Shown here: piece by piece, positions 16,419 through 26,110 of the stretch
Numbering within the stretch: the stretch's first letter is position 1
How the letters are laid out: each line of letters opens with the position of its first letter
Source: CG2-30-51-40 sp041753575
GTDB lineage: Bacteria > Desulfobacterota > DSM-4660 > Desulfatiglandales > Desulfatiglandaceae
Length of the DNA stretch: 64,000 nt
Direction of reading: 5' to 3'
Assembly (NCBI GenBank): GCA_041753575.1
Contig: JBGSUA010000007.1
Location: 1-64,000 of the forward strand
Notes under the pieces: model-generated
Database searches by the model: none
What the model was told of the DNA's origin: nothing
Seen by the model: the letters and a program-made list of their open reading frames with translations, nothing else
Position numbers and translations under genes: made by a program

Positions 16419-17789
16419 TCAGTTCACAAGACTTTGAATGGGGGCTGGTATCCTTCCCCCCATCCTTATGAAATCATGTGATTCTCCGTCTCTCACACTT
16501 ATTATCGTAGCCTCGCCCAGGAGGCCACCGAAGAACGCTTTTTCCCCGGCTTTTTTCCCTGGAACTGGAATCAGCCTGGCCGCGGTAGTCTTCTTGTTCA
16601 TAACCCCTATGGCCATTTCATCAGCTATAATGGCGGAAATCGTCTCAGGAGAAGTGTCTCCGGGTATGGCCACCATGTCAAGGCCGACAGAACAAACGCT
16701 GGTCAACGCTTCGAGCTTCTCTATAGTTAGAAAACCCTTTTCTGCCGCCTCGGCGATATTCAGGTCTTCGCTTACCGGTATGAAAGCCCCACTGAGGCCC
16801 CCGACGTAGGAACTCGCGAAGGCGCCTCCCTTTTTGACGGCGTCGTTGAGCATGGCGAGGAGGGCGGTTGAACCGGGAACCCCTATGCACCCCAGGCCCA
16901 GGCTCTGGAATATCTCACCCACGCTGTCTCCCACATTGGGTGTAGGGGCAAGGGAAAGATCCACAACGCCGAAGGGAACTTCCAGTCTGGATGCCACCTC
17001 GCGGCCTATCAGCTCTCCTACCCTTGTCACCTTGTAGGCAGTCCTTTTTATAATCTCGGAAAGCTCACCCAGATGGAGGCTTTCTTTAGCAGCCCTTGCC
17101 CGGTCAATGGCCTTTTTGACCACACCGGGGCCGCTCACCCCTACATTTATGACCGCGTCCGGCTCGCCTATGCCCAGATACGCGCCCGCCATAAAGGGGA
17201 TATCCTGAGGTATGTTTGCGAAGACACAGATCTTTGCACAAGCAAGACCATCCGATGAAGCGCTCGCCTGTGCCGCTGACTTTATGGTCTTTCCCATGAG
17301 ATAGACGGCGTCCATGTTGATCCCCGCCCTTGTTGAAGCGACATTTACTGAAGCGCATACCCTTTTGGTTTCTGAAAGCGCTTCAGGCATTGCCTCAATA
17401 AGCGATAGGTCCCCCCTCGCGAGGCCCTTTTCGACAAGGGCGCTGAAGCCACCGATAAAGTCAATGCCAACCTCTTCCGCGGATTGATCCATGACCCTTG
17501 CGGTTTTCACCAGGTCTTTAGAAGACAGTCCCGCCCCAATAACCGCTACCGGGCTTACGGAAATACGCTTGTTTACAACAGGGATACCGTACTTATCACC
17601 CACTTCGTTACATATCTTGACGAGGTCTTTGGCAAGTGAGAGTATTTTTTCTCTAATTCGAGTCATGAAAATATCAGGATCATGGCTGGAGCAGTCCAGC
17701 AAGCTCACTCCCAAAGTGACGGTTCGAACATCGAGATGTTCGCTTTTGAGCATTTCAAGTGTTGAGAGAACTTCCCTTTCCGTAAGCAT
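16419..17789 (-). CDS. PFL-fold family protein, UPF0210
   Basis: 456 residues, full length for UPF0210, a family with the pyruvate-formate-lyase-like barrel but no proven activity. Recognisable stretches are MTRIREKILSLAKDLVKICN, SVSPVAVIGAG and MDAVYLMGKTIKSAAQ. The upstream neighbour in the same operon is an ACT-domain protein; this UPF0210/ACT pairing is widely conserved, which suggests that the ACT protein senses a ligand for it. Function unresolved. Confidence 0.92.
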   Translation of the reverse strand: MLTEREVLSTLEMLKSEHLDVRTVTLGVSLLDCSSHDPDIFMTRIREKILSLAKDLVKICNEVGDKYGIPVVNKRISVSPVAVIGAGLSSKDLVKTARVMDQSAEEVGIDFIGGFSALVEKGLARGDLSLIEAMPEALSETKRVCASVNVASTRAGINMDAVYLMGKTIKSAAQASASSDGLACAKICVFANIPQDIPFMAGAYLGIGEPDAVINVGVSGPGVVKKAIDRARAAKESLHLGELSEIIKRTAYKVTRVGELIGREVASRLEVPFGVVDLSLAPTPNVGDSVGEIFQSLGLGCIGVPGSTALLAMLNDAVKKGGAFASSYVGGLSGAFIPVSEDLNIAEAAEKGFLTIEKLEALTSVCSVGLDMVAIPGDTSPETISAIIADEMAIGVMNKKTTAARLIPVPGKKAGEKAFFGGLLGEATIISVRDGESHDFIRMGGRIPAPIQSLVN

Positions 17790-17809
17790 GGCATGAACCT
17801 TTTCCCAGG

Positions 17810-18364
17810 TTATATCCTGTTTATTTCCTCAAAGATGTCTCTGTGCTGAATGCTGAGATCAAGTTCAAGTTCTTCGGCTCTTCGTGTGAGCGCATCTCGA
17901 AACTCAGCCTGATCCAGGCCATAGGGTATGTTCACCTCGTAGATCATGATGTTTCGCCTCGGATCATCCCCACCCCTGAAGATGGCCTTGAGGTTTACTA
18001 TGTTAACCCCAAAACCAGCCATGACCTCGGTGATTCCAGCCACAAGGCCGAGACGATCAGGCCCCATGGCCGTAATGACAAAGGGTTCCGACTTCCCGGC
18101 ATGGGCATCCGCTTTCCCTGCTCCCATAGGTTTTACAAAAACGGCAAGTCCGTAAGGAATAAGGTCTTCTTCAAGTTTTCTAGCAAGACCCGCCAGGTCA
18201 AGACTTTCAGGAGCGCATACCACGAATATCCCGGCAAACTCCGTCTGGAGTGTTGTCTGGCTTACGTCTCTCACATCGCACCCGCTTTCAAAAAGCGCCT
18301 TTGACACAGAGGCTACGATGCCGGGTCTATCTGTCCCGAATACTGAAATCACAAAATTTGACAT
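17810..18364 (-). CDS. Double ACT-domain regulatory protein (GcvR-like)
   Basis: I start it at the ATG at 18364 (MSNFVISVFGTDRPGIVAS), preceded by AAGGGC; 184 residues. Two ACT domains follow each other, the second beginning FVITAMGPDRLGLVAGITEV. Such tandem ACT proteins bind amino acids and act as regulators, as in GcvR. It sits 20 bp upstream of the UPF0210 gene, its usual partner. The ligand is unknown. Confidence 0.88.
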   Translation of the reverse strand: MSNFVISVFGTDRPGIVASVSKALFESGCDVRDVSQTTLQTEFAGIFVVCAPESLDLAGLARKLEEDLIPYGLAVFVKPMGAGKADAHAGKSEPFVITAMGPDRLGLVAGITEVMAGFGVNIVNLKAIFRGGDDPRRNIMIYEVNIPYGLDQAEFRDALTRRAEELELDLSIQHRDIFEEINRI

Positions 18365-18435
18365 ATCAGCCCTTTTTCTACTCCACAACGCTTGTCGCGG
18401 TTCTGTTATAGATCGCAATATCCTGGAGCAAGCCC

Positions 18436-19884
18436 TTACTTTTTCCAGAATTCCGGGGTAAGCAACACCAACACCGTATATAACTCAAGCCTGCCCACAA
18501 GCATACAAAAAATGAGTATCCATTTGCCCAGAGCGGGGACATCCATGTAATTCAGAGTCGGGCCTACCATACCCAGACCCGGTCCTACATTGCCCATGGA
18601 AGAAGCGACCGAAGAAAACGCGCTTGTCATGTCAAGGCCGATCATACACATGGCAAGGGTGCAGACAATAAAAAGCAAAAAATAGAGTATCGAAAAACCC
18701 CAGATACTGCTCATGACATCACTTGGAACAGTCCTCCCTCCCAGCTTGACGGCGCTTACGGCATGGGGGTGCGCGATCCTGAAAAGCTCCTGAAAGGCGT
18801 GCTTCACTAAAAGCACTATTCTCATGATCTTCATTCCGCCACCGGTAGATCCTGCCATGGCGCCTATAAACATGCATCCGAGAAGTATCTGCTTTGAAAG
18901 CGAAGGCCATCTATCGAAATCCTCGGTAGCAAAACCGGTTGTAGTTATTATTGAGCTGACCTGGAAGGCTGCCGCTCTGAGAGATCTCCAAAAGGATTCA
19001 AACACCGTTCCATACAGGTCGAAGGCTACCAGGCCTATAAGACACCCCACAATAATAAAGTATGTGCGACATTCCGGGTCCTTGGTGAAGGCCCCCATTT
19101 CTCCCTTTAGAAACCTGTAGTGCAGTGAAAAATTGATGCCGCCAATCAGCATGAAAAAGATTATTACACAGTCAAAGTATGCACTGTCATAATAAGCAAC
19201 ACTAAGGTTCCTGGTCGAAAACCCACCGGTCGGGATTGTGCAGAGGCTGTGATTAATGGCATCAAGAATATTCATTCCTCCAACTGCAAGGAAACCTATC
19301 TCGCTTAATGTAAAAAACAAATATACCTTCCACAGGACCCTTGCTGTTTCTGACATTCTGGGTTTGAGCTTATCCACAACAGGGCTGGGAGTTTCGGCTC
19401 TGTAAAGCTGCATTCCCCCAACTCCTATGAAAGGCAGTATCGCTATGGAAAGGACTATGATGCCCATTCCGCCAAGCCATTGGGTCATGCTCCTCCACAT
19501 AAGGATGCCTGCCGGGAGGGCTTCAATGTCTTTAATTATTGACGCTCCGGTTGTTGAAAAACCCGATATTGACTCGAAATAGGCGTCACCAAAACTTGGT
19601 ATGGCTCCGGAAAAGAGGTAGGGCATAGCCCCTATTAATCCCGCCCATATCCAGCCGAATGTAACTATAGCGACTCCATCACGGTGATTTAGAGAGGCCC
19701 TCTTTTCTCTGGACGTAAGGGCCGCCATTATCACTCCCGCGCCAAAGCTGACAGCAATGGAAATCAGGATTGCATAAAGATCCTTTGTATCATAAATCAG
19801 GGACACGATCAGGGGAGGAAGCATGGCGGCCGACATGAAAACGGCCAACAGTCCTGTAAATCGCAGTATAACAAGCCAGTGCAT
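18436..19884 (-). CDS. trkH: Potassium uptake protein TrkH
   Basis: 482 residues, a polytopic K+ translocating subunit. Selectivity-filter-like glycines are seen in SISGFSTTGASI, TIPTGGFSTRN, ITTTGFATED and SSMGNVGPGLG, one per pore repeat, as expected for TrkH/KtrB. It works in the inner membrane with the regulator TrkA, whose gene overlaps its start by one base. A diadenylate cyclase is encoded at 55.2 kb; c-di-AMP is a known regulator of such systems in other bacteria. Confidence 0.96.
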   Translation of the reverse strand: MHWLVILRFTGLLAVFMSAAMLPPLIVSLIYDTKDLYAILISIAVSFGAGVIMAALTSREKRASLNHRDGVAIVTFGWIWAGLIGAMPYLFSGAIPSFGDAYFESISGFSTTGASIIKDIEALPAGILMWRSMTQWLGGMGIIVLSIAILPFIGVGGMQLYRAETPSPVVDKLKPRMSETARVLWKVYLFFTLSEIGFLAVGGMNILDAINHSLCTIPTGGFSTRNLSVAYYDSAYFDCVIIFFMLIGGINFSLHYRFLKGEMGAFTKDPECRTYFIIVGCLIGLVAFDLYGTVFESFWRSLRAAAFQVSSIITTTGFATEDFDRWPSLSKQILLGCMFIGAMAGSTGGGMKIMRIVLLVKHAFQELFRIAHPHAVSAVKLGGRTVPSDVMSSIWGFSILYFLLFIVCTLAMCMIGLDMTSAFSSVASSMGNVGPGLGMVGPTLNYMDVPALGKWILIFCMLVGRLELYTVLVLLTPEFWKK

Positions 19885-21242
19885 CAGAAATATTCCAGCT
19901 TGACGGTCAGGAGTCTTTCCAGCCTTGGCAGGGTATTTCTGAGCGCAAGCATGATGAGTCTGTCACCCGGCAGAACAATTGTATCCCCTTTGGGTATTAT
20001 TACATCATCACCTCTCACAATGGTTGCCAGTATTGCTCCCTTGGGGAATCCAACCCTGGAAAGGGGAACGTTCACTATATCGGAGGTTTCAAGGGCCTCC
20101 GCCTCAATGGCCTCGGCGTGTTCGCCTTTCAGGGGGGCAACGGAAATAACCTTTCCCTTCCTTATGTTCTGAAGTATCGCCCTTACGGCCGAAAGCCTCG
20201 TGTTAACCACTGGATCAATACCAAGCGTAGAGACAATAGGCAAATAGCTTATCTTGCTTATTCGAGTAATCGTCCTTTTGGCTCCCAGGGCCTTTGCTAG
20301 CAGCGAGACAAAGACGTTGTTTTCTTCGTCCTCAGTGAGGGCCACAACCAAGTCCATCTCTCCGATATTTTCCTCCAGCAGCAGGTCTTGATCGGTTCCA
20401 TCGCCGTTTATCACAATGGTCTTTTCGAGCATCTCCGCAAGCTGGTTGCACTTCTCGGGATCTCTTTCAAAAAGCTTCACAGCAATCTTTTTCTTCTCAA
20501 GCAGCTTTGCGAGTTCGGTGCCCGCCTGACCGGCCCCCACGATAAGGACCCGCGCCACAGCCTCCTGGCTGACCTTAAAGACTCCGGCCAGCACCTCCGG
20601 CACTTCCTCAGCTTTTATAACAAGATAGACGAGATCCCCCGCCTTGATAATGTCCTGCCCTCTTGGAATAAACAGAACGCCCCCCCTTACTACTGCGCCG
20701 ATAAGAAATGTGCCCCTCAGGTCTTGAAACGAACTCAGGGGAGTCCCGTCAAGGGGAGAATATTTCGAGACGGTCAGACCAATAATTTTTACTCTGCCCT
20801 CAACAAAGTCTATGACCTCGGAAGCACCGGGAACTTCTATAAGATCCAGGATATTCCTCACCAGTACATGCTCCGGGCTTATGATATGATCAATGCCGAG
20901 AAGTTCTCGGTCAAAAATGTTCGGGTCCAGGTACTCATAATTACGGACTCGGGCCACCTTTGTCATGACGGGGTTCAGCTTTCGTGCTATCATGCAGGCA
21001 ACCAGGTTCACCTCATCGCTGTCCGTAACTGCAACCAGCATGTCCGCGTTTGCTATGCCGGCTTCCTGGAGCAGGCGAGCACTGGTGCCGTGACCAAGCA
21101 TGGCCTTTACATCCAGGTTTTCATTCACCCTCTTGATCTTGGAGGCGTCCTTGTCAATAAGAATAACGTCGTGTTTCTCCTCGGAGAGCCTCTTGGCGAT
21201 ATGAAAACCTACCTCCCCCGCGCCCACAATCAAAGTCTTCAA
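19884..21242 (-). CDS. trkA: Trk system regulatory subunit TrkA
   Basis: The TTG at 21242 is preferred: GAGGT lies about 9 nt upstream and the family N-terminus (LKTLIVGAGEVGFHIAKRL) begins there; 452 residues. Two RCK modules are present, each with a Rossmann NAD-binding start (second: VLIVGAGQAGTELAKLL) followed by a TrkA-C domain. It gates TrkH according to nucleotide binding. The TrkA-C fold is also a c-di-AMP binding site in some organisms. It is the first gene of the trkA-trkH pair, divergent from a hybrid kinase. Confidence 0.95.
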   Translation of the reverse strand: MKTLIVGAGEVGFHIAKRLSEEKHDVILIDKDASKIKRVNENLDVKAMLGHGTSARLLQEAGIANADMLVAVTDSDEVNLVACMIARKLNPVMTKVARVRNYEYLDPNIFDRELLGIDHIISPEHVLVRNILDLIEVPGASEVIDFVEGRVKIIGLTVSKYSPLDGTPLSSFQDLRGTFLIGAVVRGGVLFIPRGQDIIKAGDLVYLVIKAEEVPEVLAGVFKVSQEAVARVLIVGAGQAGTELAKLLEKKKIAVKLFERDPEKCNQLAEMLEKTIVINGDGTDQDLLLEENIGEMDLVVALTEDEENNVFVSLLAKALGAKRTITRISKISYLPIVSTLGIDPVVNTRLSAVRAILQNIRKGKVISVAPLKGEHAEAIEAEALETSDIVNVPLSRVGFPKGAILATIVRGDDVIIPKGDTIVLPGDRLIMLALRNTLPRLERLLTVKLEYF

Positions 21243-21493
21243 ATCCAAACACCTCAGAATCCACCCCAGGAGGGTAGAATAAACTATAGTTTCCGAGATC
21301 ATAGCCCCGAGCATGAAAAAGTCAATACAGGATGAATTAATTATTCTTAATTATAGCTCGTTTTGCTATATTGTTGTACTTTTCCCCGGCTCCTTAAGCC
21401 GCTATACGATATTTGAAAAAGCCATGCGCTGTGCTATGATTGCTTTATTGTCGAGGTGCAGAAATCTCAGGGACACCTCCGGGAGGTAAAACC

Positions 21494-23923
21494 ATGGAAG
21501 AGTTTCCTCAGGATTTACTGAAAAGAATAGAGCAGCTCGAACATGTCCTTGTGAAGGTCCCCATGCAGGACGAAACCATCTGGGAGGGACTTTTTCTGCT
21601 GGACGCCCTGTTCAACGGCTCTCCCGATAGAATTCTCGTTCTCTCCGCCGACGGGAGTATCCTCACACTCAATTCATCTGCAGCCGCCGCTTTTGGAAAA
21701 GAGCCAGAAGAGCTTATCGGAAAAAATCCCTTTGCTATGTTTCCTTCTCCAGTAATGCAAAGACGAAGAACCTACCACGATCAGGTCGTATCAAGCGGAA
21801 AGCCGGTTAGTTATCAAGATGAGCGTGGCGGTATATATCTCAATACGACGCTTTTTCCGATCATGAGTGAGAGCGGGAAAGTGGCAAAGGTTATTGTAGT
21901 AGGCCGTGACTACAGCGTTTTCAGGGCGAGAGAAGAGGTGCTCAGATCCTATAGAGACAGGTCGCAAATCCTGGTCCAGGAGAGGACAAGGGAGCTTGAA
22001 GAAGTAAACGCAAGACTCTCCGCCATGATCTCTGGCATGGAAGAGGGAGTTGTCTTCGCAAACTCAAAGGATCTGGTAACTGAGGTAAATGAATATTTCT
22101 GCCGTTTTGTCGGAAAGGACAGAGAGGAGATAGTAGGCAAGAATATCAGGGAGTTCCACACAGACAATATAAATCAAAAGGTCTTAGGTCATTTGGAAGA
22201 TTTCCGGGAGCATCCCGGGGCCTCACCTGTAATCACGCAAAAGGCCATTCAGGGGGTTGAAGTCATCCTGAGACTCCAGCCGATATACTATGAAGATGAA
22301 TACCAGGGAGTGCTCCTTAACATTATAAACGTTAACCCTCTGGTCCAGGCAAGAACACAGGCAGAGCAGGCCAATCGAGCAAAGAGTGAATTTCTTGCCA
22401 ATATGAGCCACGAGATCCGCACGCCCCTGAACGGCATAATCGGCATGACCGAACTGGCCCTGGCGACCGAACTCAACAGGGAACAGCGCGAATATCTTGA
22501 GATCGTAAAGAACTCTGCGGACTCACTCCTTACTATTCTCAATGACATCCTTGATTTCTCCAAGATAGAAGCCCGCAAGCTTGAGCTTGAGCAGATGGAT
22601 TTCGACCTTAGAACGACGATTGAGAACGCAGCAGGCACTATGGCAGCAAAGGCCCATGCAAAGGGCCTTGAGTTGACCTGTCGCATCAAGCCGGATGTAC
22701 CTACCGCCCTAGTGGGAGACCCCACGAGATTGCGCCAGGTGCTCATGAATCTTACTGGAAATTCGATTAAGTTCACAAACAGAGGAGAGATCGCGATTCG
22801 TGTTGAGGTCGCCGAGGAATCAGAAGAGGCGGTATTACTCGCCTTCTTTGTCACGGATACGGGAATGGGCATACCTTCTGACAAAATATCACTCATTTTT
22901 GAATCTTTCCGGCAGGCCGATGGCTCCATTACAAGGACTTACGGGGGCACGGGGCTGGGGCTGGCCATATCAAAACAGCTTGTGGAACTCATGGGAGGTG
23001 ATATCCAGGTAGAAAGCGAACCAGGGAAAGGTAGCACATTCAGATTTACTTCGCGCTTCGGCCTGGCAAAAAAACCCATCACGTCAAAACCAAGACCGGC
23101 CGTTCATGATCTAACGGGAATAAGGGTGCTGATAGTGGATGACAATGCCACCAACCGTCAGATATTCAAGGAAATGGCGGAATCCTGGGGTCTTGAGGCA
23201 AGCGAGGCCAAAGATGCCGAGCAGGCTGTTGAAATCATGGATTCCGCAAGTAGAGATGCCTGTCCCTTTGACATTATGCTTCTGGATTGCAGCATGCCCG
23301 GGACAGACGGCTTTTCTCTGGCCCGTAAGGTCAACACCCTTGATCAAGAGAGAAGAACCAGGATAATACTTCTCACCTCCATGGGGGAGAAAGGAGATAT
23401 ATCACGCTGTAAGGAGTTGGGTATAGCGGGCTATCTTCTAAAACCAATAAGACAGTCGGAACTTCTAGAGGCTATAACCATGGCCCTGGGATATAAAGCC
23501 AGGGAAGAAGAAACAGTTATAACAAGGCATCTGATCCAGGACGCAAGGAAGAGGATGAAGATCCTCCTTGCGGAAGACAACGCGACTAACCAAAAGCTTG
23601 CATTAAGACTCCTTGAAAAAAGAGGTCACTCAGTGGTAATAGCCAATAACGGCAAAGAGGCACTGGCAAAACTGGAAGACGATATCTTTGATCTCATTCT
23701 CATGGACATACAGATGCCTGAGATGGACGGACTTGAGGCAACCGGGCTTATAAGGGAAAAGGAGAAAAGAAAAGGAGGCCATGTCCCGATAGTCGCGATG
23801 ACTGCCCACGCGATGAAAGGCGACAGGGAACGCTGCCTGGAAGCAGGGATGGACGACTACGTATCAAAACCCATAAACCCGGGAGAGCTATTTGCCGCGA
23901 TTGAAAGGTTCGGGGACGTTTGA
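21494..23923 (+). CDS. Hybrid sensor histidine kinase with two receiver domains
   Basis: The ATG at 21494 follows GGGAGG; 809 residues. No membrane segment is evident. Two PAS domains (about residues 40-150 and 175-285) precede HisKA (NMSHEIRTPLNGIIGM), an ATPase domain (TGNSIKFTN, TDTGMGIPS, GGTGLGLAIS) and two receivers, the first with LLDCSMPGTDG and the second with LILMDIQMPEMDGLEA. There is no HPt domain, so a separate phosphotransfer protein is expected. The 3' end overlaps the convergent lipB gene by 67 bp. Confidence 0.95.
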   Translation: MEEFPQDLLKRIEQLEHVLVKVPMQDETIWEGLFLLDALFNGSPDRILVLSADGSILTLNSSAAAAFGKEPEELIGKNPFAMFPSPVMQRRRTYHDQVVSSGKPVSYQDERGGIYLNTTLFPIMSESGKVAKVIVVGRDYSVFRAREEVLRSYRDRSQILVQERTRELEEVNARLSAMISGMEEGVVFANSKDLVTEVNEYFCRFVGKDREEIVGKNIREFHTDNINQKVLGHLEDFREHPGASPVITQKAIQGVEVILRLQPIYYEDEYQGVLLNIINVNPLVQARTQAEQANRAKSEFLANMSHEIRTPLNGIIGMTELALATELNREQREYLEIVKNSADSLLTILNDILDFSKIEARKLELEQMDFDLRTTIENAAGTMAAKAHAKGLELTCRIKPDVPTALVGDPTRLRQVLMNLTGNSIKFTNRGEIAIRVEVAEESEEAVLLAFFVTDTGMGIPSDKISLIFESFRQADGSITRTYGGTGLGLAISKQLVELMGGDIQVESEPGKGSTFRFTSRFGLAKKPITSKPRPAVHDLTGIRVLIVDDNATNRQIFKEMAESWGLEASEAKDAEQAVEIMDSASRDACPFDIMLLDCSMPGTDGFSLARKVNTLDQERRTRIILLTSMGEKGDISRCKELGIAGYLLKPIRQSELLEAITMALGYKAREEETVITRHLIQDARKRMKILLAEDNATNQKLALRLLEKRGHSVVIANNGKEALAKLEDDIFDLILMDIQMPEMDGLEATGLIREKEKRKGGHVPIVAMTAHAMKGDRERCLEAGMDDYVSKPINPGELFAAIERFGDV

Positions 23924-24537
23924 AAGACATCCCCGAATGCAATAATCAAAGCATCGCGCACCTCATCAAAGCCGGGAGGAGCTTCTAAGATCTTCTCAAC
24001 GCTTGTCACCCCTCTGTCTTTGATTCCACAGGGGACAATAAAGGAAAAATATTTAAGATCACAGGCAATATTGAGAGCAAAACCATGTGAGGTTATGCCG
24101 TTCTTATTAACCTTTATTCCTATCGCCGCTATCTTTTCTTGACCAACCCACACGCCCGGATACCCCGGAGACCGCTCCCCCGAAATACCGAATCGCTTTA
24201 GAGCAATTATGATTACTTCTTCAAGATCTCTAACATACTTCATTAGGTCAATCCCCCTGGGCTTCATATCCATTATCGGATAGCCCACAAGCTGACCCGG
24301 GCCGTGATATGTCACATCCCCTCCCCTGTCCACCAAGTGAAAGGCAACCCCTTCGGCCTCAAACTCCGCCCTGTTTATGGGAAAGGAGTTGGGGCTTCCG
24401 TGGGCGCCTACCGTATAGGTATGAGGGTGCTCAAGCAAGAGAACTGTATCAGGGATTTTTCCAAGTGAACGAAGAGAACCAAGTTCTTTCTGGAGCAGCA
24501 GGGCTTCCTCGTAGCGACGCCTTCCGAGCCAGAACAC
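23857..24537 (-). CDS. lipB: Octanoyltransferase LipB
   Basis: LipB moves octanoyl from acyl carrier protein to the lipoyl domain of 2-oxoacid dehydrogenases and GcvH. Signatures are LLLEHPHTYTVGAH, the box GGDVTYHGPGQLVGYPIMD, the Lys in KIAAIGIKV and the catalytic Cys in FIVPCGIKDRGVTS. The open frame reaches 24729, but that would run through the hairpin at 24691-24720. I take GTG 24537 as the likely start because homology begins there (SVFWLGRRRYEEALLLQKEL); there is no strong ribosome-binding site, so the start is uncertain. The 3' end overlaps the hybrid kinase. Confidence 0.9.
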   Translation of the reverse strand: MFWLGRRRYEEALLLQKELGSLRSLGKIPDTVLLLEHPHTYTVGAHGSPNSFPINRAEFEAEGVAFHLVDRGGDVTYHGPGQLVGYPIMDMKPRGIDLMKYVRDLEEVIIIALKRFGISGERSPGYPGVWVGQEKIAAIGIKVNKNGITSHGFALNIACDLKYFSFIVPCGIKDRGVTSVEKILEAPPGFDEVRDALIIAFGDVFQTSPNLSIAANSSPGFMGFDT

Positions 24538-24690
24538 ACTCAGCGGCGAGGCTACATTTTCGCTAGCGCCGTAAAGGGTTATTGGCCTGACCGGGTCCAA
24601 AAGGACTAAAGACCTACCAGGCGTAACCAAGAGTGAACATGTAAAGGGAGTCCTCCGATCCAAGGATTTCAAAGGGCATGCGGTATGGAA

Positions 24691-24720
24691 AGAGAAGGGC
24701 GATCTGTGTCGCCCTTCTCT
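24691..24720 (-). terminator. Long perfect hairpin downstream of the OmpA-like gene
   Basis: AGAGAAGGGCGA, a 6-nt loop, then the exact complement: a 12-bp stem starting 13 bp after the OmpA-like stop. On the minus strand it is followed by TTCC rather than a long U tract, so termination may be inefficient. Confidence 0.6.
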
Positions 24721-24732
24721 CCAAGACATCTT

Positions 24733-25992
24733 CTATTTTATAACAGTTATCTCCACGCGCCTGTTCTTGGCCCGCCCCTCCTCTGAGTTGTTAGGCACGG
24801 CCGGTCTTGTCAGGCCGTAGCCCTTGGCCGAAAGCTGCTGGGCAGGTACGCCCAAACTTTCGAGGTGCTTCTTGACCGAGTTGGCCCTTCTCTCAGAAAG
24901 GCCCTGATTATATTCCTTCGTCCCTATGTCGCAGGCATGTCCTTCAAGCACCACCTTGAGACCCGGGTTGGCCTTGAATACCGAGGCAACCTCTGCCAAA
25001 TTCTTGGCGTAACCATTCTTTATATCGGTCTTATCAAAGTCAAACCAAACGCCTTCAATTACCCAGCATCCCCGGCTATCCACCATTGCTCCCCTGGGTG
25101 TTCCAGGGCATTGATCAACATTGTCCAGGACGCCGTCGCCATCACTGTCAAGGGCGCCTACAGCAGCCACAGGGGCTGCCTTCATGGGACATCCGTCTGC
25201 ATCTACCTTCACGCCCTTAGGAGTGTTAGGACATTTATCTCTGTCATCCAGCACACCGTCCCCATCACTGTCCTTAACACCGGCTTTCTGTATGAATACC
25301 TTTTCGACAAAATCAGCCATTGCGGAAGAGGAGGAAATATCCTTGGCGTTTGAGGCAAAACCGCACCCTCCGGCTGCAGCTACCTGGTCAAGAAGCTGTT
25401 TGCCTTCCGGGGTATCGCCGATCTGGATGGTATATATACACAAGTTATCCCCCATGGCCTTTTTAAGAGCAGCGGCTGGGGCAACAGGAGCCTTTTCCAT
25501 CTGCAACCCGTCGCTTACAATAATAAGGGCTGTTTTCCCAGCGAGTTTTGTTATATCCGGGCCGGCACCCACAAGGGCGTCGTCAAGCGGACTGTTTCCG
25601 CCGGTGCACTTAACCTTGTTAACCGCGTCAGCCAGATCAGCCTTCGCATATGGGGTCATACCGTATATCAGAGATGTTGTCCCCTTGGGAAGGCACTCCC
25701 CCTGCCCGAAGGTCCTTAACCCCCCCTTGAACGCCAGTTCCGGGATAGTCTGATTCATCCTGTTGACGATATCTTTGGCGAGGTTCAGCTTCATCCTTCC
25801 ATCATACTTATCTGACATTGATGTAGAACCATCTAAGATTATCAGGAAATTATCTACCTTCTGTACATAGTCCTTTGCCGTAAACTTGTAAGGCTCGAAA
25901 ACCGAATCGTTCATCTGAGCCTTTTGCGCAGCGCAGCCAAAAAAAACCATAGCCAAAACCGCAACCCCTAACCTTGAAATAACCTTAGTCAT
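24733..25992 (-). CDS. OmpA-family lipoprotein with von Willebrand A domain
   Basis: 419 residues. Lipoprotein signal with Cys after VFFG (residue ~20). Residues 45-240 form a VWA domain with the MIDAS motif DGSTSMS. Two thrombospondin type-3-like calcium repeats follow (DSDGDGVLDDRDKCP and DSDGDGVLDNVDQCP). The C-terminus is an OmpA peptidoglycan-binding domain (WFDFDKTDIKNGY, LEGHACDIGTKEYNQGLSER). It probably links the outer membrane to the cell wall and presents an adhesive or scaffold domain in the periplasm. Confidence 0.94.
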   Translation of the reverse strand: MTKVISRLGVAVLAMVFFGCAAQKAQMNDSVFEPYKFTAKDYVQKVDNFLIILDGSTSMSDKYDGRMKLNLAKDIVNRMNQTIPELAFKGGLRTFGQGECLPKGTTSLIYGMTPYAKADLADAVNKVKCTGGNSPLDDALVGAGPDITKLAGKTALIIVSDGLQMEKAPVAPAAALKKAMGDNLCIYTIQIGDTPEGKQLLDQVAAAGGCGFASNAKDISSSSAMADFVEKVFIQKAGVKDSDGDGVLDDRDKCPNTPKGVKVDADGCPMKAAPVAAVGALDSDGDGVLDNVDQCPGTPRGAMVDSRGCWVIEGVWFDFDKTDIKNGYAKNLAEVASVFKANPGLKVVLEGHACDIGTKEYNQGLSERRANSVKKHLESLGVPAQQLSAKGYGLTRPAVPNNSEEGRAKNRRVEITVIK

Positions 25993-26110
25993 CTCATCAA
26001 TCCCCCATTTCTAGAAAACTTTTTCGTTGATCTCGAACCATACCTGACCCTGTGCATTTTTCTTCCTTACCTAAATATATTTTTTTAAATTAACAACTGT
26101 CCTTGAAAAT

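Noticed and set aside
24538..24729. Long N-terminal extension of LipB
   Set aside because: It would run through the 12-bp hairpin terminating the OmpA-like gene, and has no similarity to LipB before residue ~64.
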